From a virus: a DNA stretch of 63,963 nt. Every line of letters starts with the position of its first letter. The stretch's first letter is position 1. The stretch spans positions 1 to 63,963 of the IMG/VR virus record IMGVR_UViG_3300044940_000357; one strand, 5' to 3'. The notes under the pieces were generated by a model, which saw only the letters and a program-made list of their open reading frames with translations, was not told where the DNA came from and did not search any database. Positions 1 to 10,447 of the stretch are shown here, piece by piece. Position numbers and translations under genes: made by a program.

Positions 1-38
1 AATTAAATTTTAAATATTATTTCTCCTATTATTTTTTT

Positions 39-1052
39 CTAAATATCTACTCCGAAAAAGAAATCGGATACATCTTCTACTTCTTCATCTAATCTACTAT
101 TATATCGCTGTTTGCTATTATAATTGTTTTTATCATCTACAACAACTCTTTTCTTTTTTAATTCTGCAATTTCGTCAGTTAACTTATTTACATATCCAGC
201 GATTTTAGGTAATATTGCATAAGCTGTAGCTATTTCGAGTAATCCTTCTCTTGTATCGAGTAGATTTATTAATTCTGATCTGCCATTGTCGCTAAATATA
301 AGTTCCCTTACATTATTTTTTACATCATCATCTACAATAAAATTATGGATGTGACTTATATTATCTATGAGCTCATCAACTACTTGATATTCTTCTCTAA
401 TTTTAGACATTTTGAGCTCATTAACTTCGTTTTCTTCCTCCCTAATTTTACGTTCAATCATATCAGATAACTCTCTTCTAGCCTGATTGAGTTTATATTC
501 ATAATTAGGAGACTCTTTTAACAATTCTATCTCCATTGCTATTTGAGATTCGTCAAAATCAGGATACATATCGGACAATTTCCAAAAAAGTACCTCATCA
601 TCGGTATATTCCTCATCGTATTCTCCAACATATCCTAAAAGTTTTTCAATAGTTTCAGTATCTCCAGAACGATAAGCGTTTATAAGATCTATTTCAAATG
701 AATCAAGATCATCTTCGGAATCATAATCTTCAAAACTATCGTTAGCTTCACTATATCTTAATACATCTAGCAATTGTTTATTATTAAGATCTGATAACGG
801 TATTTGAATAGGATCTTCGTCTGTTCCACTGATAATATACTCACTTCCTATTTTAGATCTTACATAACCAAGTAAGTTAGAATCGGGACCTGTAGTACCA
901 TAAGATTCTCTTGCTTTTCGATCTAATCTTTCTATTGGATCTTCCTTAATAATATTAAAAAAAGGATCAAGTTGATTATTGTCATCTACATTTATAGGTT
1001 CTTGATTAACATTTACAAGAACTTCATCATCATAATTATCAAAATTTGTCAT
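39..1052 (-). CDS. acidic coiled-coil late protein, scaffold-like
   Basis: A 337-residue, very acidic protein with Asp/Glu-rich runs near residues 105-120 and 143-155. Charged helical stretches near residues 190-225 and 285-305 look like coiled coil. No enzyme motif is visible. It is the last complete gene of the leftward late operon here, 18 bases beyond the tail gene upstream. Acidic helical proteins at this place in phage late operons are often scaffolding or inner-core proteins, but the capsid gene is not in the window, so the role is inferred. Confidence 0.75.
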   Translation of the reverse strand: MTNFDNYDDEVLVNVNQEPINVDDNNQLDPFFNIIKEDPIERLDRKARESYGTTGPDSNLLGYVRSKIGSEYIISGTDEDPIQIPLSDLNNKQLLDVLRYSEANDSFEDYDSEDDLDSFEIDLINAYRSGDTETIEKLLGYVGEYDEEYTDDEVLFWKLSDMYPDFDESQIAMEIELLKESPNYEYKLNQARRELSDMIERKIREEENEVNELKMSKIREEYQVVDELIDNISHIHNFIVDDDVKNNVRELIFSDNGRSELINLLDTREGLLEIATAYAILPKIAGYVNKLTDEIAELKKKRVVVDDKNNYNSKQRYNSRLDEEVEDVSDFFFGVDI

Positions 1053-1070
1053 AACGCTCGTTATATTTTA

Positions 1071-2240
1071 TCATAAACTAATTGTAATTGTATTTCCACT
1101 CATATCGGTTGTTATATCATCGCAATCTAGTGCTCTAATTCCTTCTATATATATAGTATAATCTCTATCTATGCAAGGTATTGTATAAACACCGCCTATA
1201 TTTTTATTATTAAAAACTTGATTCCAAGTAACGTCGGATAAACCAGATTGTCCGTTTACTAAAAATTCTGTAATTTCATGTATATTATTTATACCTTGCC
1301 AAGCTATGTTTATTTGAGAACAATAAGTTCCAACTTGATTTATTCCTACTTGAAACTGTCCTAATATTTGAATATTTCCTGTAACATTTGGTCCTAGTTC
1401 TATTATAACAAGATACGGTAACGTAGATACTGTTCTATTAATAGTCAGTGAACCAGCACAATTTGAAACAGTCATTGTTATATTGTAACTAGTGTTTAAA
1501 TTTAGTCCCGTAAAAGTAACAGTTCCTGTTGGTTCTACCAAATTTATAGTTTGACTACCCAATGTTATAGTACCAGTAGCTTGAGGATTTTGTAAAACGT
1601 AAGACAAAGTAATACTAGATGTAGTTACAGCAATCACATCTAAAAAAGGAGGATTAACTGATGAATATTGACAACAATCAGGAGAATTGAGTTGAACTAT
1701 TCTAGTATTAAATAAATTGGTGGCCCAAGGATCGGGTATACCCAAAGCTATTATATCAGCAATAGTTGCAGTATAAGGTATATTTATTATAGATTCTACA
1801 CCATCAATAATAGATCTAACTTTATATCTTATAACATTTCCTTGATAACAAGTATCAACATTGTACCATTGATAAGAAGTTGTTCCACATGTGGGTATAG
1901 AATTTTCAAATAAAGCAATCAATTCTCTAGATCGAGGATTACTGCATATCAAAGGACAATCAATTAAAAACTTTGTCTTAGATTTTTCTATTTCTTCTTG
2001 TGTAAGACAAGATTTACCACAAACAAGCAAATGATTGTCAATATATTCTAACCACTCGACTAGTCTATAAAGTTCATAAAAATAATTATTAATAAGAGTT
2101 CTTAAATCTTTTTGATGATCTCCATATCGTTCATAGTGAACTATATCGTCGAAATAACTTAACATATAGGGTTCAAGTATACGATAGCCCTTTTCTATTA
2201 AGTTATTATATCGACTATGGTAAGGATAAGTATTACACAT
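1071..2240 (-). CDS. tail/surface protein with an Fn3-like domain
   Basis: About 389 residues. The N-terminal 110 residues are helical with several Cys. A small domain follows that ends in NLFNTRIV, a motif shared with the neighbouring Cys-rich protein (NLLNTRIV). From about residue 200 the sequence is Ser/Thr/Gly-rich beta strands with a fibronectin-III-like segment (LNTSYNITMTVSN). I take ATG at 2240, which overlaps the upstream stop as TGATG; an in-frame TTG lies one codon earlier. It belongs to a five-gene tail cassette joined by start-stop overlaps. Probably a tail or capsid decoration protein; exact role unknown. Confidence 0.8.
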   Translation of the reverse strand: MCNTYPYHSRYNNLIEKGYRILEPYMLSYFDDIVHYERYGDHQKDLRTLINNYFYELYRLVEWLEYIDNHLLVCGKSCLTQEEIEKSKTKFLIDCPLICSNPRSRELIALFENSIPTCGTTSYQWYNVDTCYQGNVIRYKVRSIIDGVESIINIPYTATIADIIALGIPDPWATNLFNTRIVQLNSPDCCQYSSVNPPFLDVIAVTTSSITLSYVLQNPQATGTITLGSQTINLVEPTGTVTFTGLNLNTSYNITMTVSNCAGSLTINRTVSTLPYLVIIELGPNVTGNIQILGQFQVGINQVGTYCSQINIAWQGINNIHEITEFLVNGQSGLSDVTWNQVFNNKNIGGVYTIPCIDRDYTIYIEGIRALDCDDITTDMSGNTITISL

Positions 2241-4072
2241 CAATTTAACGTTTTAGTTACTATAGTACCTACTGTAAAAGTACCTATTAATCTCCTGAAC
2301 GCAAAGTCAGAGTTACCAAATATACGAGTAGACGCATTATTTTTCACTTGTAATTGAGAACCCGATATACGACCTTGTAAATTAAAAGTGCCTTCTTGAC
2401 TAACCAATGTAAAGTTTTGCCAGTTGGTTGTAAACCCAAAACCTGAAAAAGAATTAGGATTGGGATTATACCCTGGTACATTATAAGGCGAAGCTGATAT
2501 TCTCATATTCACTGTTGTTACTGATACAGTACCTCCTGAATATCTATTAAAGGCACTTCCTGATATAGGAGGGCTGCTTGGAGACTTAGCGTTAAATTGA
2601 AATCCTGATATAACTAAACTTGTTGTTGGTGAAGTCCAAGTACTTTGTCCTCCTGATAGTAGAGTGATTGTATAATCGGCACCAAATATAGGATTTAATT
2701 CTTGAGCGATGTATTGATTTAACGCTGCTTCTATTCCAGCAGTTGTAGTGGATGATAATTTAATATATATCTCGGTTGCAGGATCAAATGATCGAGGCGG
2801 TGTGGCTTCACTAGGAGAATTAACCGTGCCTATAGATAATCTTCTTGGATATACAAGTTGTCCTCTATAGTTTGCAGTTAAAGCTATATGGGTAGCATAA
2901 TTGATATTTGCTCCAGGAGAAGCTGCTGATATATTGCTAGTCGTATAATACACCTCTCTTTCTTCTGTAACGGTGACTTGATTCATTTCTACATTAGGTC
3001 CATTATCTACAACACAAGTAGAACCTTGTTGTATATAACCTTGTGGACAAGATGATACACAAGTTCCTGAAAAACAGAATAATCCAGAACAACAAACGCC
3101 TGATGTACAGCTACCACCTTGACCAATACATGGATTTTCTGTACATTGTCCATTTCTACAAGTACGATTGGTACCACAAGGTAATCCTTCTCTTATATTA
3201 ACAGTGGTTGTTTCTGTAGAATCTACACATTGCCCTCCAACACATATCTGTCTAACCGACGATTGTATACAATCGTTAGGTTGTGGAGGGATCAATCTTT
3301 CTCTACATTCTGGATTACATGGTCGATCAATACATATACCGTTTTGACAAATCTGTCCCGATGGGCAAGATTTAGGTTGACATCTTCCATTTCTACATTC
3401 GGTACAAGGATCTTGACAAGAACCGTTAGGACAATCGAGAGAACAAGGTGCATTTTGACAATTTATTTTACATGAACCGTTTACGCAGTTATAACCGGCT
3501 GGACATGAACCTTGAGGACAAGATGGACTACATGTCGTACAAGGTTGAACACATTTATTTCCATCGCAATTACCAGTACATACAAAATACGGTTCACTTG
3601 TATCAACACATTGACCGTTTACACAACGAGTATTTCTTCTAAATTCTCCACAAATGACTGTACTGACAACTCTATAGTCGGTACATCCAACACAAGACTG
3701 AGATACGCATGTACCAAGTTGATTAGCTGTAGCTTGAGCTATACGACGAAATTCTTCTTCAGCTTGTCTATTAGCATCCTCTTGAGATATCGACGATCTA
3801 TATCTTCCAGCAGGAATATTAACTGTAACAAGCGAACCTACTGCTGGAAAAACACATTCTTTTCTTACTTGTCTTGATATCGCTACGTTAAAATAAGTAT
3901 TGCAACTTTCATCAGGTACAATGCGAGTATTTAATAAATTTATAGCGTCTTCTAAACTTATATCGGGTATAAGTAAGGTTAATTCATAAGGTGTTATGTT
4001 TACAGGAACACTGTAAGTAGCTTTAGGTTTTCCACAACATCCCCCCCATTCTATTGTTGTATATCTTATCAT
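2240..4072 (-). CDS. Cys-rich surface protein with DUF5977-like domain
   Basis: About 610 residues. An N-terminal domain ends in NLLNTRIV. Next comes a segment matching the DUF5977 pattern (IPAGRYRSSISQEDAN, then ANQLGTC), a domain of Bacteroidota surface proteins and their phages. Residues of about 130-350 hold dozens of Cys in short CxxGxC-like units (CPNGSC, CRNGRC, CSGTC), resembling extracellular disulfide knots. The last 240 residues are Gly/Ser/Thr-rich beta sheet. ATG at 4072 overlaps the upstream stop as ATGA. There is no signal peptide, so disulfides would form after lysis or after assembly. Probably an adhesin or tail tip; receptor unknown. Confidence 0.82.
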   Translation of the reverse strand: MIRYTTIEWGGCCGKPKATYSVPVNITPYELTLLIPDISLEDAINLLNTRIVPDESCNTYFNVAISRQVRKECVFPAVGSLVTVNIPAGRYRSSISQEDANRQAEEEFRRIAQATANQLGTCVSQSCVGCTDYRVVSTVICGEFRRNTRCVNGQCVDTSEPYFVCTGNCDGNKCVQPCTTCSPSCPQGSCPAGYNCVNGSCKINCQNAPCSLDCPNGSCQDPCTECRNGRCQPKSCPSGQICQNGICIDRPCNPECRERLIPPQPNDCIQSSVRQICVGGQCVDSTETTTVNIREGLPCGTNRTCRNGQCTENPCIGQGGSCTSGVCCSGLFCFSGTCVSSCPQGYIQQGSTCVVDNGPNVEMNQVTVTEEREVYYTTSNISAASPGANINYATHIALTANYRGQLVYPRRLSIGTVNSPSEATPPRSFDPATEIYIKLSSTTTAGIEAALNQYIAQELNPIFGADYTITLLSGGQSTWTSPTTSLVISGFQFNAKSPSSPPISGSAFNRYSGGTVSVTTVNMRISASPYNVPGYNPNPNSFSGFGFTTNWQNFTLVSQEGTFNLQGRISGSQLQVKNNASTRIFGNSDFAFRRLIGTFTVGTIVTKTLN

Positions 4073-6219
4073 ATGCAAGTACCGTTTGACCAATTAAAAC
4101 ATTTAGGACAATTTAGTCTACATACATCGCAATATTTTAATAAAGCCTCTTTTAATTTGTCCCACTCTGCAAAATCATCAAGCTGATTAGTGATGTCAAT
4201 TGCAGTATATCTATAATTTGCACGTATGTTATAATATTCTAATTTATTTAAAAACAATTGATATATAGGTTGTATAGTAGCTAATCGACCATTCATCAGC
4301 TCTCTGTCATCACAACAACCACTGGTGGTGGTTTTACACAATTGCTCTTTTAACAACTTATTGTAACACTCATTTATTTTGCAAAATATAGGAAGTATAA
4401 CATTTTTATCTCCGTAAGTTATTATATAAATATTATCTTCTTTAAATCGATGAGTTTGTTTGCTTAATGGATTTATAGTATAAGTTTGAATCGTTTGATT
4501 TGTTTTTGATAATTTTATATTAACTGTTTGAGGTGTAGTACAATTATTTATTATTTCATATACATCACATTCGCTACATTTTTCTATGCTTTTACACACA
4601 GGCCTTACTTGTAAACATTCACATATATCAAATTCTACTGTTTTTTCTACTGTATCACAACAGTTAGATAACTGAGCTACAACTTTATAAGGAGATAATT
4701 GTGTAGGAGTAAATCTAAATACAGCACTATTTGGGTTATTTGATACTATTATTGTACTATATTCTTCTTCAGGTATCCAAGAAGAAGTATCAATATCATA
4801 ACGATAAGCTTGATAAGATATAGATTGATTTGTTGCAGAGAAAGTAGCAAAATGATTGGGGTCAAAGTTTTGAGGATTAAAACCGCCAGTGAGGGTTAAT
4901 TGTTCACATAAATCGTTATTTACTTCTACTACGCTAGGTAATATCGTTACACTTTCTCCAAGATTTACACAACATGGAGGTTTAGTTAATTCTAATCGAG
5001 GGATATACTCTAATACTGTTATTGTATTATATACCCAAGAAGATAGTAATATTATTCTACTTGTTCCTCCGCAATTTACTACTTGTCTAGCAATAAATCT
5101 CTTTCTTATATTATATTGACCTGGACCTAATGCGCAATTACTATAAGTAAATCTATTAGTTCTAGGTATCGATGCCATAGGATACCATTCACCAGATATT
5201 TCTATTTCATATTCTACTCTACCTCTATTAGCGAGAGCGGGATTAAAAATATTGGTAGAATCAACAATTTCTATAATATCACTACAAGATTTTTGAACAT
5301 ATGAACTTATTTCAACAGCTACTGATTCTATATCAACGGTACTAGACATAAATTGTAGCCCTCCAGTAGAAATCAACAAACCATTGAAGAATATTTTAGA
5401 ATAATATTGATATCCAAAGTTTATAGTGTAATAACCCTCGGGTAGATTAGATATTGTCAGGGTTTTATTTGCGCTACTATATAATCCTATAACAGGAGTA
5501 ATGCTTGATGAATGGTACTCAATAGTATATCCTTCCCCGTCATTTTTTAGCGTTAGTATAAAAGATTGATCTGGGAAAGTTGTAACGATTGAATTATTAG
5601 CATAATATACACCTTCGGTAGAATCTACTGTGTAATAGATATTACTTGATTGATATCCTCCAGGTGTAAGTATAAAGATATCTCCGATAGCTTCCCATTC
5701 TATTGTTCCACTTGGAGCATATATTATACGACTTCTAAGAGTAACTGGCGCAGATGGTTTTACTAAAGCTGTACCAGTTACTTTAAAACTAGCATACGTT
5801 TCCCATACTCCAGGACTAACTTCTCGTTCAACTATTACCGTTGAGTTTAATAAAATTGGATTTTGTAACCAACTAGTATTACTTACTGAAACATCTGGGT
5901 GAGGATAGGTTTGTACACTTGTTACATCATATAATAATATACCTTGAGTGTCAGGTAGTCGCTTGTATATTACTTTTGGAGAAACTACCTCGTAAAAGTA
6001 TTGCTGACTATCTGTACCAGAGGTAAGAGTAGCAGTTGCTATATAACCAGAGCTATTTATATCAGTGATCCCGTTTATTTGCAAAGAAGCGGGTTGATTT
6101 ACTACTCCTGGTTGGTCAGATAAAAAATTTATAGTTCTATTAAATCCTCGCGATACTGTTATATAATTACTATTATAAAATAATCGGATATCACGAGGAG
6201 TAGTAATAAATATAGCCAT
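4069..6219 (-). CDS. large beta-rich tail protein with Cys-rich C-terminus
   Basis: 716 residues. The first 540 are rich in Ser, Thr, Asn, Tyr and Val with repeated beta-sandwich-like segments, as in tail appendages. From about residue 535 a CxC-CxxxxxC-CxxCDVY cluster begins, and the C-terminal 90 residues are helical with Cys pairs (CDVCRLNCPKC). The start forms a TAATG overlap with the stop of the tail-fibre gene, so the two are translationally coupled. No known enzyme motif. Likely part of the receptor-binding apparatus. Confidence 0.8.
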   Translation of the reverse strand: MAIFITTPRDIRLFYNSNYITVSRGFNRTINFLSDQPGVVNQPASLQINGITDINSSGYIATATLTSGTDSQQYFYEVVSPKVIYKRLPDTQGILLYDVTSVQTYPHPDVSVSNTSWLQNPILLNSTVIVEREVSPGVWETYASFKVTGTALVKPSAPVTLRSRIIYAPSGTIEWEAIGDIFILTPGGYQSSNIYYTVDSTEGVYYANNSIVTTFPDQSFILTLKNDGEGYTIEYHSSSITPVIGLYSSANKTLTISNLPEGYYTINFGYQYYSKIFFNGLLISTGGLQFMSSTVDIESVAVEISSYVQKSCSDIIEIVDSTNIFNPALANRGRVEYEIEISGEWYPMASIPRTNRFTYSNCALGPGQYNIRKRFIARQVVNCGGTSRIILLSSWVYNTITVLEYIPRLELTKPPCCVNLGESVTILPSVVEVNNDLCEQLTLTGGFNPQNFDPNHFATFSATNQSISYQAYRYDIDTSSWIPEEEYSTIIVSNNPNSAVFRFTPTQLSPYKVVAQLSNCCDTVEKTVEFDICECLQVRPVCKSIEKCSECDVYEIINNCTTPQTVNIKLSKTNQTIQTYTINPLSKQTHRFKEDNIYIITYGDKNVILPIFCKINECYNKLLKEQLCKTTTSGCCDDRELMNGRLATIQPIYQLFLNKLEYYNIRANYRYTAIDITNQLDDFAEWDKLKEALLKYCDVCRLNCPKCFNWSNGTCI

Positions 6220-7637
6220 TATATAGACGTTGTTAATTTAGTTGCCAATTCATTCACTCTATCTTGAAGGTTTTTAACTACACGTATCAAAGTATCAAGT
6301 TCGTTTTTATTAGCAAACCCCCAAGGAGACGTATTAGTTGTATCGGTGATAATAAAATCATTTGTACCAGTTAAAGCTGTAACATTAATTGTGGTTAGAG
6401 CAGTGTTAACCATCGGACTAGTTGAAATAGCACTTAATTTGTTATCGTTAGCTACTGTAAATACACGATTATTAGTACCGTTAACATGATTGTCCACATT
6501 ACGAGCAGCTACCAATTCAGTATTAATCTTACTTGCTGACCACAATTCAGTTGTAGAAGTAGAAGAATCGTTAATCTGTCTATGAATAGTAGAGTTGGCA
6601 ATGTGAGCATCTATCTGAGTATGGTTATTTATCCCTGCACCTGATAAACTTTGATGGGGTATATTTTCTGGTGATACTTGTATCGCAACATGATCAGGTT
6701 GATCTGAAACACTCAATGTTGTATTACCAGCTCTAATTCTTTTAAATTGTAAATCTACACCTGATTTACCTGCAAAAATAATAGCACCTGTTCCAGCTAA
6801 ATTACTACCAGTGTTAACTTCACCAATATCGGCAGACCATTCCAATCCACTCAAAGTAGAACTATTAGCTTTAAGTACTTGACCGTTAGATCCTGGCGTT
6901 AAAGATACATAGTTCACACCATCGTGTACGAGAATATGACCTTTTGCTGGTGTTAGTGACGCAGCTGAAACTACTTGATTAATTGTAGTACTGTGTGGGT
7001 TAATTGTAGATGCTATATGGGCATCTATTTGAGCATGGGTGTTAGATCCCCTATTATTAATAAAATTGTGGTCTATGTCTGCTTGTGTAAAGTGAATAGA
7101 ATTATTTGCTATATGTGTGTCTATTTGAGCATGAGTATTGGTACCGCGATTAATTATATTGTTGTGGTCAATTTGACTTTGAGTAAAGTGGATATTATTA
7201 TTATCCAAGTGTACTCTAATCGCAGATACCTGAGTTTCATTAGGCGAACCTTGAGCTATCACTTGAACCTGAGAAGGGTTAGGTAAATTATCAATCAAGT
7301 TTTTCAACAATTGACCTTGAGCAGCAGACAATGGGCTATCAACCGAATTGGATAAAAGATTGTTTACCACATTGGCTCGTTTAAGTATAGTAGGATCGGC
7401 GTTTTCTTTTCCAGCAATTGCTGCAGACAATCCGCTAATCGATGCAATAGACAAACCATCGATTTTATTATAACTACTATCAACAAGATTTTGTATAACA
7501 TTTTGTAATACTGTAAATATCTCGTTAACAGTACTTGGTATAATTAACGGAGAAGTATTATCCATCTTAGTATCAAGCTCGTTAGCTTTCCATGTACTAA
7601 GTTGGGTTGATATTTGAGACGAACTAAGTATAGCCAT
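6219..7637 (-). CDS. tail fibre protein with NTHAQID repeats
   Basis: 472 residues. The N-terminal region has SPLSAAQGQLLKNLID, a motif common in phage fibres. The centre carries tandem copies of a unit of about 33 residues built on NTHAQIDxHIANNxIHFTQ, with a further partial copy near residue 335. The C-terminal 25 residues form a short coiled coil (VVKNLQDRVNELATKL) suited to trimerisation. This architecture is typical of a trimeric fibre or its connector. It sits between the portal-proximal gene and the beta-rich tail gene and has a TAATG overlap with the latter. Confidence 0.85.
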   Translation of the reverse strand: MAILSSSQISTQLSTWKANELDTKMDNTSPLIIPSTVNEIFTVLQNVIQNLVDSSYNKIDGLSIASISGLSAAIAGKENADPTILKRANVVNNLLSNSVDSPLSAAQGQLLKNLIDNLPNPSQVQVIAQGSPNETQVSAIRVHLDNNNIHFTQSQIDHNNIINRGTNTHAQIDTHIANNSIHFTQADIDHNFINNRGSNTHAQIDAHIASTINPHSTTINQVVSAASLTPAKGHILVHDGVNYVSLTPGSNGQVLKANSSTLSGLEWSADIGEVNTGSNLAGTGAIIFAGKSGVDLQFKRIRAGNTTLSVSDQPDHVAIQVSPENIPHQSLSGAGINNHTQIDAHIANSTIHRQINDSSTSTTELWSASKINTELVAARNVDNHVNGTNNRVFTVANDNKLSAISTSPMVNTALTTINVTALTGTNDFIITDTTNTSPWGFANKNELDTLIRVVKNLQDRVNELATKLTTSI

Positions 7638-7646
7638 ATATTAATA

Positions 7647-8072
7647 TTAAAAAGGATTCCAATAAAATTCACTAATTGGTTTTAAATGTAAGAGTTTTTT
7701 ATAATTATCTAATAAGTTTTGTAGTTTCTCTTTTCCAAACTTATCAACCCATCGCGATTTAAATAATTGCCCCTCTCTTATAAAATAAACAGTGTGAGGA
7801 TCTGATCGCACAGGTATCAATAATTCTTGATTGTTATCTTTTTTTTCTACTTTTTGATTTTTTAGTAGAGTCGTATATCTAAGTCGAGTAATTCTAATAG
7901 TTTCTTCATCATATTGGTCACAATTATCCAATATTGATTTATATTCTTCTAGTTTTTTTAACTCGGCTGCTTTTTTTTCTTCTTTTTCTTGAAGTCTTCT
8001 TGTTTGATATCTTTTAGAATAAACGTTCCAACGTTCTCCATCAAACTTATATCTTTTTGTACGTTGAGCCAT
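7647..8072 (-). CDS. small basic late protein next to portal
   Basis: 141 residues, rich in Lys, Arg and Glu, with a helical charged stretch at about residues 25-50 (RRLQEKEEKKAAELKKLEE). Family not recognised. Its ATG overlaps the portal stop as TAATG, so it is translationally coupled to the portal gene. It could be a portal-associated or head-completion protein; this rests on position only. Confidence 0.75.
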   Translation of the reverse strand: MAQRTKRYKFDGERWNVYSKRYQTRRLQEKEEKKAAELKKLEEYKSILDNCDQYDEETIRITRLRYTTLLKNQKVEKKDNNQELLIPVRSDPHTVYFIREGQLFKSRWVDKFGKEKLQNLLDNYKKLLHLKPISEFYWNPF

Positions 8073-10447
8073 TATATCATGTTAAAATTAATACTATTAT
8101 TATTAGGATTATTATCCTTAATCTGTAATTTTTCTACATTGAGCGCCTCTTCTTTAATAGCTCTATTGTCATTAATCTGTTTGTTTTTAAGTTCAAGCTC
8201 TTTTAGTTTAGTTTCTTTTTCCAAATTTAACTTTTCGCGCTCAAGTTTAAGTTTTTCTTCTTGTATTAAAGCTTCTTTGCCTCCTAATTTTTGAATTGTT
8301 GCTTGCAACTCTTCAATTTGTTTTTGTAATTGTTCATTTTCTTGTTGCATGTTAGCCAGTTGCGTCATAGCCGATTGTTCAATTGCCGCAACACCTTGAT
8401 CAATAACTTGTTTCCTTCTACTTATAGATCGAGACATCAATGTATTAAATGCAGTTTGAAGATCTACTAAGTTGTTATCAAGCGCTCTCAATAATAACTC
8501 ATCGGCTCTTTTTAATTTTTCTGTATCTTCAAGGTCATCGCTTATAAATACACCATAATCAGCTAAACTATATCGCTCTGCATCTATTGAAAATATTTTA
8601 TGAGTATCTCCAACAGTAACACTACCTACCCAGTTATCCATGACAGTTAATCTTGATAAGTTAACAACATTGGTCAAAGTTTGTTTGATTAACATTCCAT
8701 TAAGATAATATAAATCTTTTGTAATAACTTCTCCTTGTTTTATTGCCATGGTAGTAGTAGATTTACCATCTTGTTCTTCTATTTGACCTAACAGCTGTCT
8801 ATTTAAGCCAACAATGTTCATTGCTTGTTCTCTTAGTATCTCAAGATAGTTCATATAAGCTTGAAGTAATCCTCCATCAAGGTTAGAAGGGTAACTTCCA
8901 AAGTTATTAAAAGCATATTGACCTTCCATACCTTCTTGAGAAAGCGATACTATTTGATCCATTCCTGCTTTTTTATAAGCTGCGTTTTTAATAATTCTTT
9001 CGTGAACTTTATCTCCAAATTGTTTAGGTATGTGTTCAAGAGGTATGATTACTCCACCTGGACGAGCCATAGAAAATAAGTTATTTAACTGAAAATATGT
9101 GATATCGTACATATTTTGTATGTCTCTTGTTGCCCATACTAAAGAATAGGGTTTGCTATTACGTCCGCGATATAATAATCCATTGTATGACAATTTACAT
9201 TCATAGGGATTATCGTGTTCTCTATTAACATAAGCACACTTACCATATCCAAAATATAAACCTCTTCCAATATCTATCTTATAACATTCATATCGATCTT
9301 TTCTTCTACGTTTTTTAGAATTGATATTATCTCTTCCTTTTGTATGAACCAAATCGAGAACGTCATTATCGGCTTCTACTTCATTAGGACTTATCCATTC
9401 TACGTGAAATACTGGAATGAGAGCTCTTCTCCATCTAGCTGTACCTGTAAAGTAAAGATGTTCTTGGTTAGACCGGTTTTCTGAATCAATTTGATTAATA
9501 AATACCTGTTCGTTTCTCCATCGACCGTAGTTATTATAATAATCTACAAACATCATCTCTAATCGAGTTCTATCCTCCTCAGTAAGATAATGCCCGTATT
9601 CTGTTAATATGTCTCCCGATGTCATCCAGCGTCTATGTACTACTCTTCTACAATCTTGTAACCACATTTTCTCTTCATTGTAATCAAAAAAAGTTTCTTC
9701 GGGATTACATAATTCTACTACTGGATCTTTTCCAAGTTCTTTTATATAGGTTCTTATATAGGCTTGTCCGGTAACACACAGATCTTGAAAAGCCATATTA
9801 AACTTTTGTTTAAGATTATATCGATCAATATAATATTGTATATAATCTTGTGCAGCTACTTCGTAATCGGTTTTCCAATTGCTTCCATATTTTTGACTTA
9901 TTTTCCTTTTTAAGTCTTCGATCCAAAACATTTTCTTTTTACTTTCTCTTTCAAGCTCCTCTTTGATATTTTCTGCTTTTTTTGGATCGCGACTCATCAA
10001 CTTTTGATACTCTTGAACCATTTGAAGGTGTTTGTTAAAAGTATTCATTACTTCTAGTGATATTTCCTCCAACATGAAGAAGCGTCTCTCATTTTGTTTA
10101 ATCAAAAGAGCATCGGAGTTTTGACAAGTAACTTGATAATCGAGATGATTTTGCAATTGAACGTTAGTTAATGCTTTTATCATTACTCCCATCAAAGGAA
10201 CAAAAGGTATATCTTGTGGATGAGATACTCCATAATTGTCTACTAAGTGTTGAAATTCACTGTTATCTCTTATACCGTTAAAAAAATCATAACATTTACG
10301 TTCGTAAATTTTATCTGTTACGAGATCGGCAATGTGTCTATCACAATTACCTATCAAGTACCGTTCTTTTGATTTATCTTCTTCTTTTACAAAGTCACTT
10401 AATTCGCTTATACGATTGTAACCTGTTTCTTGAGAACCATTAGTCAT
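8072..10447 (-). CDS. portal protein
   Basis: 791 residues, directly after TerL in the operon, the usual portal position. The body includes GLNRQLLGQIEEQDGKS and a long helical region typical of large portals of crAss-like and related podoviruses. Residues from about 690 to 770 are a strong coiled coil (QKQIEELQATIQKLGGK, then alternating Lys/Glu helices), forming the barrel end. In the virion it would be the dodecameric ring for DNA entry and exit. The start overlaps the end of TerL by 8 bases. The call rests on length, position and character rather than one diagnostic motif. Confidence 0.85.
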   Translation of the reverse strand: MTNGSQETGYNRISELSDFVKEEDKSKERYLIGNCDRHIADLVTDKIYERKCYDFFNGIRDNSEFQHLVDNYGVSHPQDIPFVPLMGVMIKALTNVQLQNHLDYQVTCQNSDALLIKQNERRFFMLEEISLEVMNTFNKHLQMVQEYQKLMSRDPKKAENIKEELERESKKKMFWIEDLKRKISQKYGSNWKTDYEVAAQDYIQYYIDRYNLKQKFNMAFQDLCVTGQAYIRTYIKELGKDPVVELCNPEETFFDYNEEKMWLQDCRRVVHRRWMTSGDILTEYGHYLTEEDRTRLEMMFVDYYNNYGRWRNEQVFINQIDSENRSNQEHLYFTGTARWRRALIPVFHVEWISPNEVEADNDVLDLVHTKGRDNINSKKRRRKDRYECYKIDIGRGLYFGYGKCAYVNREHDNPYECKLSYNGLLYRGRNSKPYSLVWATRDIQNMYDITYFQLNNLFSMARPGGVIIPLEHIPKQFGDKVHERIIKNAAYKKAGMDQIVSLSQEGMEGQYAFNNFGSYPSNLDGGLLQAYMNYLEILREQAMNIVGLNRQLLGQIEEQDGKSTTTMAIKQGEVITKDLYYLNGMLIKQTLTNVVNLSRLTVMDNWVGSVTVGDTHKIFSIDAERYSLADYGVFISDDLEDTEKLKRADELLLRALDNNLVDLQTAFNTLMSRSISRRKQVIDQGVAAIEQSAMTQLANMQQENEQLQKQIEELQATIQKLGGKEALIQEEKLKLEREKLNLEKETKLKELELKNKQINDNRAIKEEALNVEKLQIKDNNPNNNSINFNMI

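Noticed and set aside
3230-3877. Three overlapping plus-strand frames within the Cys-rich gene
   Set aside because: Antisense shadows of a low-complexity Cys-rich gene: Arg/Thr/Ser-rich translation, no leader, and they overlap each other.
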